A model generated the notes under the pieces. That model was not told where the DNA came from and searched no databases. It was given only the letters and a program-made list of their open reading frames with translations. A DNA stretch of 64,000 bases from UBA117 sp049975245 (GTDB lineage Archaea > Methanobacteriota > Methanobacteria > Methanobacteriales > Methanobacteriaceae). The DNA lies in assembly GCA_049975245.1 (NCBI GenBank), contig JBNGDB010000007.1:1-64000 (forward strand), written 5' to 3'. Positions 37,481 to 47,619 of the stretch are shown here, piece after piece. Within the stretch, counting starts at the first letter, position 1, and each line of letters opens with the position of its first letter. Made by a program: the position numbers and the translations under genes.

Positions 37481-39670
37481 ATGGAAAAAAAAGAAATGAA
37501 ACTAAAAGTTGCAGAAGCATTTTCACAATCAGATGTTGGTAGATCTGTTGCAAGGATTGATCCAGCATGCATGCAAAAATTAGATTTACTAGATGGGGAC
37601 ATCATTGAAATTGAAGGTAAAAAATTAACAGCTGCGCTAGTAGCATCATCCCAATCTGACATAGGTCTTGGAATTGTACGTATTGACGGATACATGAGAA
37701 AAAATGCAGGAACATCCATAGGAGAAGAAGTAACAGTAAGTAGAGCGGAAGTTAAGGAAGCGCAAAAAGTGGTTTTAGCGCCGGTAGACCAACAAATATT
37801 AATCAGAGGAGATGTAGCTCAAGCTTTTACGGGTAGAGTATTATCTAAAGGAGATATTATAGTTTCAGGAATACGTCAACAACAAACTATGAGAGGAGGA
37901 TTGTTTGACGAATTTTTCAGAGATATGGGAGATGTATCTCCCCTCGGAGAAATTAAACTGGCTGTAGTCTCAACTAAACCCGTGGGTATAGTAAAAGTTG
38001 GACCTATGACAGATGTAGAAGTTCAACCTAACCCGGTTGATGTTTCAAAACTGGAAGGAGTTAAAACCTTCGTGGATGTTACCTACGAAGACATAGGCGG
38101 ACTTAAAGAAGAAGTTAAAAAAGTACGCGAAATGATTGAAATTCCACTTAAAAGACCAGAATTATTTGAAAGACTGGGAATATCTCCCCCTAAAGGAGTT
38201 CTGATGCATGGACCTCCGGGTACAGGTAAAACTTTGCTGGCTAAAGCAGTAGCTAATGAAAGCGATGCACATTTTATTGCCATTAATGGTCCAGAGATAA
38301 TGAGCAAATACGTGGGTGGTTCAGAAGAAAGGCTAAGAGAATTATTTGAAGAAGCAGAAGAAAATGCCCCTTCTATAATATTCATTGATGAAATAGATGC
38401 AATTTCTCCCAAAAGAGAAGAAGTGAGTGGTGAAGTTGAAAGAAGAACTGTAGCTCAACTCTTAACTTTAATGGATGGTCTTAAAACTAGAGGACAAGTT
38501 GTAGTTATCGGAGCTACTAACCGACCAGATGCTCTTGATCCTGCAATAAGAAGGCCAGGTAGATTTGACCGTGAAATAGAAATTGGAGTTCCTGACAAAG
38601 ATGGTAGAAATGAAGTTCTACAAATTCATACCCGTGGAATGCCTTTAAATGAAAAAGTTGATCTAGACGAAATTGCAGACGTTACTCACGGATTCGTAGG
38701 AGCAGATCTTGAATCTCTATGTAAAGAGGCGGCTATGAGGGTATTAAGGAGAATTTTGCCAGATATTAAGGCAGAAGAAGAAATACCTAAAGAAACCCTT
38801 CAAAAAATGATCGTTAAAAAATCTGACTTTAAAGAAGCTTTAAAAGAAATTCAACCATCTGCACTTAGAGAAGTATTAGTACAAGTACCTAATGTTAAAT
38901 GGGAAGATATTGGAGGACTTGAAAATACTAAACAAGAGCTACAAGAAGCAGTAGAATGGCCGCTTAAATATCCCGAAAATTTCGAGAAATTTGGAGTTAG
39001 GCCACCCAAAGGCGTTCTCCTTTATGGACCACCTGGAACTGGTAAAACATTACTTGCTAAAGCGGTAGCTAATGAAAGTGATGCAAACTTTATAGCAGTA
39101 AAGGGTCCGGAATTATTATCCAAATGGGTAGGAGAATCTGAAAAAGGAGTCAGGGAAATATTCAGAAAAGCCAGACAAACTGCACCAACCGTTATATTCT
39201 TCGATGAAATAGATTCGATTGCTTCCACCCGAAGCGGCGCAGATTCAGATTCAGGTGTAACTAAACGAGTTGTAAATCAACTATTAACTGAAATAGATGG
39301 AATGGAAGAATTAACCGATGTTTCTGTTATTGCTGCAACTAATAGGGTTGATATTATAGATCCGGCTCTGGTCAGACCTGGAAGATTTGATCGGCATATA
39401 AAAGTGGAAGATCCTGATGAAAAAGCAAGAGTTGAAATATATAAGGTTCACACTAAAGACATGCCTCTGGCAGAAGATGTAGAGCTTGAAAAACTCGCAA
39501 AGATAAGTCAAGGTTATGTAGGTGCCGATATAGAAGCTGTGTGCCGTGAAGCAGTTATGTTAACTCTTAGAGACGATCTTAACGCAGAAAATGTTTCTAT
39601 GAAATATTTCAAAGACGCAATGAAAAAGGTTAAACCAAAAAGCGAAGTTGAAATGGTTCAATACCATTAA
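37481..39670 (+). CDS. cdc48: CDC48/VAT-type AAA ATPase
   Basis: Hexameric unfoldase that feeds proteins to the proteasome. About 729 residues: N-terminal double-psi barrel domain (LKVAEAFSQSDVGRSVARID), then two AAA modules. D1 has GPPGTGKT, IIFIDEIDAI and GRFDREIEIG; D2 has GPPGTGKT, VIFFDEIDSIAS and GRFDRHIKV. The frame opens at a GTG at 37469, but the ATG at 37481 has GGGGTG upstream. Monocistronic, with a strong promoter and a hairpin after the stop. Confidence 0.97.
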   Translation: MEKKEMKLKVAEAFSQSDVGRSVARIDPACMQKLDLLDGDIIEIEGKKLTAALVASSQSDIGLGIVRIDGYMRKNAGTSIGEEVTVSRAEVKEAQKVVLAPVDQQILIRGDVAQAFTGRVLSKGDIIVSGIRQQQTMRGGLFDEFFRDMGDVSPLGEIKLAVVSTKPVGIVKVGPMTDVEVQPNPVDVSKLEGVKTFVDVTYEDIGGLKEEVKKVREMIEIPLKRPELFERLGISPPKGVLMHGPPGTGKTLLAKAVANESDAHFIAINGPEIMSKYVGGSEERLRELFEEAEENAPSIIFIDEIDAISPKREEVSGEVERRTVAQLLTLMDGLKTRGQVVVIGATNRPDALDPAIRRPGRFDREIEIGVPDKDGRNEVLQIHTRGMPLNEKVDLDEIADVTHGFVGADLESLCKEAAMRVLRRILPDIKAEEEIPKETLQKMIVKKSDFKEALKEIQPSALREVLVQVPNVKWEDIGGLENTKQELQEAVEWPLKYPENFEKFGVRPPKGVLLYGPPGTGKTLLAKAVANESDANFIAVKGPELLSKWVGESEKGVREIFRKARQTAPTVIFFDEIDSIASTRSGADSDSGVTKRVVNQLLTEIDGMEELTDVSVIAATNRVDIIDPALVRPGRFDRHIKVEDPDEKARVEIYKVHTKDMPLAEDVELEKLAKISQGYVGADIEAVCREAVMLTLRDDLNAENVSMKYFKDAMKKVKPKSEVEMVQYH

Positions 39671-40086
39671 AACTTTAAATGAGAAGTTATACAATTCAAC
39701 TTCTCAATTATTTTCTTAGAACAAATCTTTAATTATTTTAATTTTAATCAATAGTTTTGTTAAACAAAAAAAACTATTTTTAGTATTTTTTTATCTTATT
39801 TTAATCAAATTTTGCAAATATTATTTAATATTTACATTTTTCAAATACTGAACTATATTCTAAATTTATCCGATAGTTTAAAGGTTAAAATAGTTTTTCT
39901 ATTTCTTCTAATTTAACTTATTTTAAGATTGCCAAATATATCAATAATTCACTAATATATATTAGAAAAAAGGGATTAGTAATATAAACGAATTTAAAGT
40001 TTAATATTTAGTAAAAATAAATTGAAATTAAATCGGATTAAAACAATTTAAACTGTTTAATAATTGCTAATATTCAGGTGACAAAA
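39671..40086. other. intergenic region between CDC48 and the SAHH-like gene
   Basis: 416 AT-rich bases. Besides the hairpin at its start it holds a 14-bp perfect palindrome CTAATATATATTAG (39952-39965) that could contain a promoter, and an imperfect 18-bp palindrome at 40041-40058. AGGTGA lies at the very end as the ribosome binding site of the next gene. No small ORF or RNA gene is convincing. Confidence 0.5.
39680..39706 (+). terminator. hairpin after CDC48
   Basis: TGAGAAGTT and AACTTCTCA form a perfect 9-bp stem with a 9-base loop, starting ten bases after the CDC48 stop, followed by an A/T-rich stretch with TTTT. A likely terminator. Confidence 0.55.
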
Positions 40087-41340
40087 ATGAGTTATAAAGT
40101 TAAAGATATATCACTAGCACCACAAGGTAAAAGGAAGATAAAATGGGTTCAAAGACATATGCCTGTTTTGGAAACTATTAAAAAAACATTTGAAAATGAA
40201 AAACCTTTTGATGGAATAACAATTGGTTCCTGTTTACATCTTGAACCTAAAACAATAAATTTAGGATTAACTTTACAGGCCGGGGGTGCGGAAGTAGCAA
40301 TGACTGGATGCAACCCTTTATCAACTCAGGATGATGCTACAGCAGCAGGAGCTGCTATGGGACTTAATATGTATGGTTGGAGGGGAGAAAGTACTGAAGA
40401 ATACTACGAAAATATTAATCAAGTGCTAGATCACGACCCTGATATTATTATTGATGATGGTGCAGACATGATATTTCTTATACACAAAGAAAGGCCTGAA
40501 TTAATTAAAAATATTTTAGGTGCATGTGAAGAGACTACAACTGGAATTCACCGTCTTAAAGCTATGGCTGAAGATAAAGCTTTGAAATTCCCTGTAATGG
40601 CTGTTAACGATGCATATACCAAATATCTGTTTGATAATCGATATGGAACTGGTCAATCTACATTTGATTCAATAATGGGGGCAACTAATATATTAATAGC
40701 TGGAAAAACAGTTGTTGTGTGTGGATATGGATGGTGCGGACGTGGAATTGCCATGAGAGCCGACGGATTGGGAGCAAATGTTATTGTAACTGAAATTGAT
40801 CCTATTAGAGCATTAGAAGCTAAAATGGATGGATTTAGAGTTATGAAAATATCCGAAGCTGTTAAACAGGCTGACATCCTAGTTACTGCTACTGGAAACA
40901 TTGATGTGGTTGCAGGTAAGGACTTTGAACTTATGAAAGACGGATGCATAATGGCTAATTCTGGTCATTTTAATGTGGAAATAAACAGGAAGAATTTAGA
41001 AGAAATGTCTGTCAATAATAGTAAGATAAAAGAGGATATTGAAGAATTTGTAATGGAAGATGGTCGAATTTTGTATCTTCTAGCCGACGGAAGGCTTGTT
41101 AATCTGGCTTCAGAAAGAGGACAAGGTCATCCAGCTGAAATTATGGATATGAGCTTCTCTATGCAAGCATTATCTGCTAAATATCTATTGGATGCACAAT
41201 TAGGAAATGAAGTTTATACTTCACCTGAAGAAATAGATTTGTACATTGCTGAACTTAAATTAAAGGCTATGAATATAGAAATTGATAATTTGACTTCGAA
41301 ACAGATCAATTATCTTGAAAATTGGGAGGAAGGAACTTAA
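40087..41340 (+). CDS. ahcY: S-adenosyl/S-inosyl-homocysteine hydrolase
   Basis: NAD-dependent hydrolase that removes the product of SAM methyltransferases. 417 residues. NAD fold GYGWCGRGIAMRADGLGA, catalytic region VNDAYTKYLFDNRYGTGQS, and C-terminal RLVNLASERGQGHPAEIMDMSF are present. In methanogens this protein mainly acts on S-inosylhomocysteine after deamination, so that substrate is likely here. The GTG at 40078 falls in AGGTGA, the ribosome binding site, so ATG 40087 is the start. Confidence 0.93.
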   Translation: MSYKVKDISLAPQGKRKIKWVQRHMPVLETIKKTFENEKPFDGITIGSCLHLEPKTINLGLTLQAGGAEVAMTGCNPLSTQDDATAAGAAMGLNMYGWRGESTEEYYENINQVLDHDPDIIIDDGADMIFLIHKERPELIKNILGACEETTTGIHRLKAMAEDKALKFPVMAVNDAYTKYLFDNRYGTGQSTFDSIMGATNILIAGKTVVVCGYGWCGRGIAMRADGLGANVIVTEIDPIRALEAKMDGFRVMKISEAVKQADILVTATGNIDVVAGKDFELMKDGCIMANSGHFNVEINRKNLEEMSVNNSKIKEDIEEFVMEDGRILYLLADGRLVNLASERGQGHPAEIMDMSFSMQALSAKYLLDAQLGNEVYTSPEEIDLYIAELKLKAMNIEIDNLTSKQINYLENWEEGT

Positions 41341-41376
41341 ATTTTCTTCTTCAATTAAATACTTTGAAGGAGTTAT

Positions 41377-41985
41377 ATGAGCTATTTTAAAATAATCGAT
41401 AAGGGAATAGGTCCAGTAAGATTATTTATCGGAGGAGTGCATGGAAAAGAAGGTTTAACTACAATTAATGCTCTAAAAAAAATAAAAAGCAATGATGTGC
41501 AAGAGGGTAAGCTTGTAATTTACAATTGTGATGAAAGTCCTTACCTAAGCACTCTCGATAAAGATTATTACTATTCTAAAGTGGGTAAAGAAATTATATA
41601 TCTTATAAAAGCATATAAACCAGAGATATATGTAGAACCACATTGTTATAATATTTCTAACTACAAAAAATTAACTGATAAAAATAGAAAAGTAAAAGTA
41701 GGAGTGCCCCCACTCATAAAACTGAAATGGGGAGTTCTTATTGGTTCTGTAGCTCCTTTCATTCGTCTAAACTGTTTTAAAAGGGAAGATGTGTGTATCA
41801 CCTTAGAAATGCCATGTGAACCATCTGATGATGAATTATTTTTATACACAAATATATTGAAAATTGTTGCTGGTTCTAAAAATAGGAAAGAAATTGAAGA
41901 TAAAATGATTGGAGAATTTCCCTCTCAAATTGAAACAGCACGCAGATATGCCAAGGAGTTTTTTGGAGAGTACCCTCCTTTTTAA
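41377..41985 (+). CDS. DUF2119-family protein, peptidase-like
   Basis: 202 residues conserved in methanogens, function unknown. GGVHGKEGLT near residue 19 resembles the HxxE zinc site of carboxypeptidase A/succinylglutamate desuccinylase enzymes, with a later VEPHCYN and LEMPCEPSD as possible further ligands. It may hydrolyse an amide in cofactor metabolism. GAAGGAGTTAT precedes the ATG. It follows ahcY by 36 bases on the same strand. Confidence 0.7.
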   Translation: MSYFKIIDKGIGPVRLFIGGVHGKEGLTTINALKKIKSNDVQEGKLVIYNCDESPYLSTLDKDYYYSKVGKEIIYLIKAYKPEIYVEPHCYNISNYKKLTDKNRKVKVGVPPLIKLKWGVLIGSVAPFIRLNCFKREDVCITLEMPCEPSDDELFLYTNILKIVAGSKNRKEIEDKMIGEFPSQIETARRYAKEFFGEYPPF

Positions 41986-42019
41986 ATTCCCTTTATTTTT
42001 TTAAATTAATAACTGATTT

Positions 42020-43198
42020 TTACCAGAATAACCCTCTACTTAGAGAAACACCATTTTCATTGCACATTTGAATCAAATATTCAGAAGGTAGGAAAAAGTT
42101 AAAACCTTGTTTTTCAAAACCTTGGACAATTATCCCAATAGCTTTCCCGTCTTTGTTACACACCGGGCCGCCACTACTTCCACTATCCACAGCAGCGTCA
42201 GTTTGATAATATTTTATTCCAGATGGCGAAGGTCTTTCCCCACTAACTACACCTTGAGTTAGAGTTGCTGTATATATGCTATTCCATACCTCATCGCTAG
42301 TTTCGGCATTAGATACGTCTTTATAAAAAGCAAATTGTTCCATAGGGTATCCGTATATACGTACATCTTCACCAACTTCTATTTTTTCGGAACTTACCGG
42401 AAGAGCAGGTAAATTATAAACATTTTCAACTTTTAACAAAGCCACATCAATTTCGTTTTCAGAACTTCCCATATCCACTAAACTTGCAACTGGCGGATTA
42501 TTTGGACTATCTGGAAATGCAGGCCCACGAATATAAATATCATGCTTATAATTAATAGCTTTAACAGCCCCAGATTCCATAAACCTGGAAGTTAATTCAT
42601 CAAGGTCATCTTCAGTCATATTTTTTAAAATATCAGGATAATATTTTTGTAAAAATATATACATTGCTGCATTATCTACATAATACTTTATATCATCGTC
42701 ATTCATCTTTCTTATTAACCCTTTCTTGCTCACATCCCACGGGTCGGCCACAACATGAGCAGCAGTTGCAATATAACCATCATTAGTGATTATGAATCCA
42801 GAACCACTGCTGATACCATAATAATCTACGTTTACAGTATAAGTTTTATTATTTGTAGGATCAGTCACAACAGATGTTCCTGAAACGGCGGAAACAATGA
42901 AAACTGCAGAATTTTGGGGTTTAGATGAAGAAAAAGTTGAAGATAATGCATAAACTCCCATAACTGCTACTAATATTATAACAACACCTATCAATAAAAA
43001 TAATTTTTTGTTATCCTTTTTTTTAATAGTTTTATCTGTATTATTAGTAGATTTAGAACTTTGATTGGAGATTTTGGAATTATTAGTTCCAATTTTAGAT
43101 TCTACTTCTTTTATTGAAATCTTTTTCAAATCATGACCACATTTTGCACAAAATTTAGAGTCATCTAAATTTTCCATACCGCATTTGGGGCATTTCAT
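42020..43198 (-). CDS. zinc-ribbon, membrane-anchored trypsin-like protease (HtrA-like)
   Basis: N-terminal zinc ribbon (CPKCGMEN ... FCAKCGHDL), a polar linker, one membrane helix (about residues 66-88), then a chymotrypsin-fold serine protease. The catalytic triad is His148 (AAHVV), Asp251 (EIDVALLK) and Ser342 (DSGSSGGP). No PDZ domain follows. The protease would lie outside the membrane with the zinc ribbon inside, suggesting surface protein quality control or processing. GGGAGATGTATAA precedes the ATG. Confidence 0.85.
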   Translation of the reverse strand: MKCPKCGMENLDDSKFCAKCGHDLKKISIKEVESKIGTNNSKISNQSSKSTNNTDKTIKKKDNKKLFLLIGVVIILVAVMGVYALSSTFSSSKPQNSAVFIVSAVSGTSVVTDPTNNKTYTVNVDYYGISSGSGFIITNDGYIATAAHVVADPWDVSKKGLIRKMNDDDIKYYVDNAAMYIFLQKYYPDILKNMTEDDLDELTSRFMESGAVKAINYKHDIYIRGPAFPDSPNNPPVASLVDMGSSENEIDVALLKVENVYNLPALPVSSEKIEVGEDVRIYGYPMEQFAFYKDVSNAETSDEVWNSIYTATLTQGVVSGERPSPSGIKYYQTDAAVDSGSSGGPVCNKDGKAIGIIVQGFEKQGFNFFLPSEYLIQMCNENGVSLSRGLFW

Positions 43199-43424
43199 TT
43201 ATACATCTCCCATTAATGTAACGTAGAAATTCTATCATAATAAATGTATTATAGATTAATATTTCATTTTCTATATAAATGATTCATATTGATTCAATTA
43301 AGTAGTATATTAAAACTGTATAAATATTTTAATCTAATAAGAATTATTTTTAAGATTTAAGGTCTTCGAATCTAGTTAGTAATGGTTAAATAACTTTAAA
43401 TAATATTTTTTGAAAAATATAAAT

Positions 43425-44411
43425 TTAGAACCAATCTTCTAAACTTTTTTGAGTACTATCCAACCCTTTAATTTTTTCCAATGCATTAAAAACTCTTTCT
43501 TCAGAAAAACTATGTTCCCTGCTTAAAAAATCAATAACTCCCTCTTTATCTGGTTTTTTCCATTTAATTTCGTAATCAGTTAACAAATCAGGCTTTAAAA
43601 AGATATTCCTCAAAACAGTTATATCAACTTCTATCTCTTCATCCAAATTTTTTAGAATACTATCTAAATCTTTATACTCTCTAATAAGTTTTAAAGCAGT
43701 TTTGGCCCCGACGCCTTTTATTCCCTGATTGAAATCTGTCCCCACCAATATTGCTATGTCAACTAATTGTTCCCTTGTTAAATCCAGATTATTTAAAACT
43801 TTATCTAATTTGAAAATTTCCAATTCAGTTCTTGTAGAGGATATAGCTAAATTTCTTACCATACGAGAGGCGCCAAATAGAATACAATCATAATCTTGAG
43901 AAGCTACGCACCAAGCATCGCCATTTTGAACTATATATGCAGCTTGAGCTTCTCCTTCCCCTGAAGCTTGAATAATTGGTATTCCCATTAGATCTAAAAG
44001 TTTCTTAGAACTTTCAATTATCTCGGATGACATTCGTGACGATCTGATAGCATATTTATGAGCTTTCTCTATATCCCCTTGTTTCAAGGCTTTTTTCCAT
44101 TCTTTCTCAGACTCAATCCTAATCTCACTTCTTTTTGTCTGAGTTTTTTCTTTTAAAGAAGGAGATTTTCCATCAAATACATAAACTGGTTTTATTCCTT
44201 TATCAACAAGTGCTGATGTTCTATATAAAAGTCCGCTTAAATGTGAAGTTACTCTTCCTTGTTGATCTTTAAGTGGTGTTCCGTCTCGTTGACGTATGCT
44301 TGATAAAAATTGATAAAGACTATTAGCAGCATCAATAGCTACCACTTTATCCTTCAAATCTTCAAATTTTATCTCTTCTGCTTCCACTATATCTTTTAGT
44401 TTCACACCCAT
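43425..44411 (-). CDS. fen: flap endonuclease 1
   Basis: Removes 5' flaps in Okazaki-fragment maturation and repair. 328 residues with N region MGVKLKDIVE, conserved acidic residues in VYVFDGKSP, ASGEGEAQAAYI and ASQDYDCILFGA, helix-hairpin-helix LVGTDFNQGIKGVGAKTALKLI, and a C-terminal PCNA-binding QKSLEDWF. AGGG precedes the ATG. Confidence 0.97.
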   Translation of the reverse strand: MGVKLKDIVEAEEIKFEDLKDKVVAIDAANSLYQFLSSIRQRDGTPLKDQQGRVTSHLSGLLYRTSALVDKGIKPVYVFDGKSPSLKEKTQTKRSEIRIESEKEWKKALKQGDIEKAHKYAIRSSRMSSEIIESSKKLLDLMGIPIIQASGEGEAQAAYIVQNGDAWCVASQDYDCILFGASRMVRNLAISSTRTELEIFKLDKVLNNLDLTREQLVDIAILVGTDFNQGIKGVGAKTALKLIREYKDLDSILKNLDEEIEVDITVLRNIFLKPDLLTDYEIKWKKPDKEGVIDFLSREHSFSEERVFNALEKIKGLDSTQKSLEDWF

Positions 44412-44507
44412 ATGATCCCTCTAAATTATGAATTTTAATCTAATTCAAATTCATTAACTAAAATAAATGTACATCTAAATTGGATTTAAAAATCTGATTA
44501 AAAATTA

Positions 44508-45047
44508 TCAATAACCCTTAAACAAGGAATAGGGAAAGGTTTCCTTTATTCTGATGAGGACAGAGTCTTTGTGAATTATGTTATAAGTCCTGGTTATCAT
44601 AATCGAATCCGTGTTAAATATATCCTTAAGTTCAGGGGTTGAATTTTCTATTCCTATGGATTTAATCTCTCTTCTAGATTCTATGTTATATTTTTTTAGA
44701 ATTCTGCCTATTGGAATATCTGCTCTGATCAAATCTTCTTTAAAATTATTATTAAGTCTTTTAACTGGTATATAGGATACTGCGTGTATTAATGGTTTAT
44801 TACGACCAATTATTACAACTCTATAGTTAATGGTGTCCCCTTTGGATATTCCAAGTAAATTAGCTATATTCTCATCTGCTTTCTGAAATTCCTGAGTAGT
44901 GGTTTTAATATTAATTTTGCCTCCATCTAAAACATCTAGTATAGTTGTAACTGATCCATCTGTGGCTAAAAGAATTTTTTGAGTATTAGAAAGCTGTCCA
45001 ACTTTATTTTCTACTTTTTTTATTTCGTTTAAGATGTTTACATCCAT
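44508..45047 (-). CDS. chorismate pyruvate-lyase (archaeal UbiC-like)
   Basis: Predicted to split chorismate into 4-hydroxybenzoate and pyruvate; in methanogens 4-hydroxybenzoate supplies the aryl group of methanopterin. About 179 residues. LSNTQKILLATDGSVTTILD near the start, GRNKPLIHAVSYIPVKRL (an Arg-rich active-site region), and IGRILKKYNIESRREIKSI are typical of the DUF98 family. The frame opens at 45065; ATG 45047 is preferred because AGTGAG lies five bases upstream. Confidence 0.8.
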   Translation of the reverse strand: MDVNILNEIKKVENKVGQLSNTQKILLATDGSVTTILDVLDGGKINIKTTTQEFQKADENIANLLGISKGDTINYRVVIIGRNKPLIHAVSYIPVKRLNNNFKEDLIRADIPIGRILKKYNIESRREIKSIGIENSTPELKDIFNTDSIMITRTYNIIHKDSVLIRIKETFPYSLFKGY

Positions 45048-45101
45048 TTTGCTCACTACTTTCATTTTATTCCAGTATAAAGTGAAATTTATAATTAGTT
45101 A

Positions 45102-46343
45102 TTATTCTGGATTTGTTATTACTCCCTCTATTGATGAAGATGCTACCACAGCAGGATTGGCTAGATAAACTTCTGAATCTGGATCTCCCATTCTACCTAT
45201 AAAATTACGGTTGGTGGTTGCAATGCATACTTCTCCCGAACCTAAAACACCCATATGGGCCCCTAAACAGGGTCCACAACCAGGATTACATACTATAGCT
45301 CCTGCAGATATAAAAATATCAATTATACCTTCTTTTAAAGCATCTAAATAAATTTCCGATGAAGCAGGTATCACTATTAGCCGCACATCACTGTGTACTT
45401 TTTTATTTTCTAAAACCTTAGCTGCTAGCCTTAAATCTTCTAAACGACCATTGGTACATGAACCTATAAACGCCTGATCAATGTGTCTTCCCTGGACTTT
45501 AGATATATTTTTAACATTATCTACATTATGTGGACATGCAACTTGAGGTTCCATCCCTTTTATATCAAATTCATATTCTTTTTCGTATTCAGAATCTTTA
45601 TCGGAAGTAAGTATGTTAAATGGACCTTTAGACCTTTCTTTAAGATATTTAAGAGTTAATTTATTAGGTTCCATTATTCCGTTTTTGGCTCCCATTTCAA
45701 CAACCATGTTGCACATTGTCATCCTTCCAGATACATCCATCAAGTCTATAGTTTCACCATGAAATTCTAATGAATTATATGTTGCTCCATAAGAACCAAT
45801 TTCACCAATTATGTTTAATATAACATCTTTAGCAGTAGTATACTCTTCTAAATTACCATTGACAATTATTTTGTATGCTTCAGGGACCTTAAACCATGTT
45901 TTTCCCGTTGCATATACCAATGCCAAATCAGTTGCTCCAACACCAGTAGCAAATGCTCCAAAAGCGCCATAAGTACATGTATGAGAATCTGCACCTACAA
46001 TTACTGCCCCCGGTTTAACATAACCTCTCTCGGGGAGAACTTGATGGCATATCCCCTCACCGTGAGTGTAAATATTATTAATTCCCTGTTCTTCTGCAAA
46101 TTTTTTGGTGACCTTTTGAAATTCTGCAGAACCCATATTATTTGCAGGTACATTATGATCAAATACCATTACAATCTTTTCGTTGTCCCAGACCTTATCG
46201 GCGATTTTTTTAAAAGTATTTATTGTGGGAGGTGAAGTTCCATCATGAGACATTGCCAGATTTACATTAGCTTCAATTAATTCACCGGGATTAACTTTAT
46301 CTTTATTGGATGCTTTTGCTAAGATTTTTTCAGTAATATTCAT
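45102..46343 (-). CDS. hacA: homoaconitase/isopropylmalate dehydratase large subunit
   Basis: Fe-S hydro-lyase large subunit. Ligand cysteines of the 4Fe-4S cluster appear in FIGSCTNGR and CNPGCGPCLGAHMG; GADSHTCTYGAFGAFATGVG is also conserved. About 413 residues. Beside homocitrate synthase it probably acts in the 2-oxosuberate pathway of coenzyme B, though a LeuC role cannot be excluded since the small subunit is not in the window. ATG 46343 is chosen over the TTG at 46355. Confidence 0.9.
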   Translation of the reverse strand: MNITEKILAKASNKDKVNPGELIEANVNLAMSHDGTSPPTINTFKKIADKVWDNEKIVMVFDHNVPANNMGSAEFQKVTKKFAEEQGINNIYTHGEGICHQVLPERGYVKPGAVIVGADSHTCTYGAFGAFATGVGATDLALVYATGKTWFKVPEAYKIIVNGNLEEYTTAKDVILNIIGEIGSYGATYNSLEFHGETIDLMDVSGRMTMCNMVVEMGAKNGIMEPNKLTLKYLKERSKGPFNILTSDKDSEYEKEYEFDIKGMEPQVACPHNVDNVKNISKVQGRHIDQAFIGSCTNGRLEDLRLAAKVLENKKVHSDVRLIVIPASSEIYLDALKEGIIDIFISAGAIVCNPGCGPCLGAHMGVLGSGEVCIATTNRNFIGRMGDPDSEVYLANPAVVASSSIEGVITNPE

Positions 46344-46443
46344 CTTTAAAACCAACTAAATCATTCATTTAAATGTTATCAATATTTCAAAATCATGACT
46401 TTAACTGTAAATATAAAAATATGCCCAAAACAGAATATTATTT

Positions 46444-47619
46444 TTAAATATCTACTGGACCCCTTACTGATCTAACAATTTTATTGAACATTTCGTCGTT
46501 AATATATTTGCCTTCTTCTCTTTGCATTTTAACCTGTTTAACTATTTTGCACAGCTCATCTCTAGTAACCTCAATTCCACATTCTTGAAGTTTTGCTTTG
46601 ACTGCTCTGCATCCAGAGTGTTTACCTAATACAATACGCCGGTGATGTCCAATCAATTCTGGTACAAAAGGTTCGTATGTTAATGGTTCTTCTATAACTG
46701 CGTCAACATGTATACCGGATTCGTGTCTAAATACATTTTTTCCTACTATAGGTTTGTTAGCAGGTATTTTCATGTTGGTGAGATCCTCTACCATCTTTGA
46801 AAGTTCATAGAATACTTTAATATTAAAACCCAGATCTACTCCATAAATTATTAGTAAAGCCATTACCAACTCTTCCAGAGAGGTGTTGCCTGCTCTTTCG
46901 CCTATTCCATTAACAGTAGTTGAAATTGCATTTCCACCTGCTAGAAGTCCGGCAATTGAATTGGAAAGAGCCATACCAAAGTCATTATGACAATGCATAG
47001 CTATATCTGTATTTAGATATGTTCTCAATTCTTTTACTAAAAAATCCATTCCGTAAGGATTAATAGCCCCTACGGTATCTGCTATGTGAATTCGATCTAC
47101 CCCATAATCTTCTGCTTTTTTATAAATTCTTTTCAAAAAGTCTAAATCTGTACGAGTAGCATCTTCTGCTGAAAAAGCAACAAATATGCCGTGATCTTTG
47201 GCATGTTCAATTGATTTCATACACACATTCAAAGCTTGTTCTCGGGTCAATTTCAATTTGTGATCCAAATGAATGTCTGAGGTCCCCATAAAAGTGATAA
47301 TACCATCAACATCACAATCTAAAGCTATGTCTATATCTTCCTTCTTAGTTCTCGACAATACTATTATATCTGCGTTCAAATCTTCTTTAACTATCGCCTT
47401 TACTGATCTTTTTTCTTCATTAGATACTATGGGAAAACCAGCCTCTATCTGATGAATTCTGAGTTCATCAAGTTTCTTAGCAATTTTAAGTTTTTCAGCT
47501 GTTCTTAAACAGACACCCGGAGTTTGTTCTCCGTCTCTAAGAGTAGTATCGTAAATAGTGATATTTTTTGGAAATTTTAATTTAACTTCTTTATTAAAAG
47601 GACTGACAAAGTATTTCAA
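46444..47619 (-). CDS. aksA: homocitrate synthase (AksA/LeuA family)
   Basis: Condenses 2-oxoglutarate and longer 2-oxoacids with acetyl-CoA in coenzyme B synthesis. 391 residues; TIYDTTLRDGEQTPGV, HCHNDFGMALSNSIAG and NGIGERAGNTSLEE are the family signatures. HESGIHVDAV and GKHSG follow. The start is TTG with GGTGGGTG upstream. It is 100 bases upstream of the homoaconitase gene on the same strand. Separation from citramalate or isopropylmalate synthase rests on context. Confidence 0.9.
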   Translation of the reverse strand: MKYFVSPFNKEVKLKFPKNITIYDTTLRDGEQTPGVCLRTAEKLKIAKKLDELRIHQIEAGFPIVSNEEKRSVKAIVKEDLNADIIVLSRTKKEDIDIALDCDVDGIITFMGTSDIHLDHKLKLTREQALNVCMKSIEHAKDHGIFVAFSAEDATRTDLDFLKRIYKKAEDYGVDRIHIADTVGAINPYGMDFLVKELRTYLNTDIAMHCHNDFGMALSNSIAGLLAGGNAISTTVNGIGERAGNTSLEELVMALLIIYGVDLGFNIKVFYELSKMVEDLTNMKIPANKPIVGKNVFRHESGIHVDAVIEEPLTYEPFVPELIGHHRRIVLGKHSGCRAVKAKLQECGIEVTRDELCKIVKQVKMQREEGKYINDEMFNKIVRSVRGPVDI

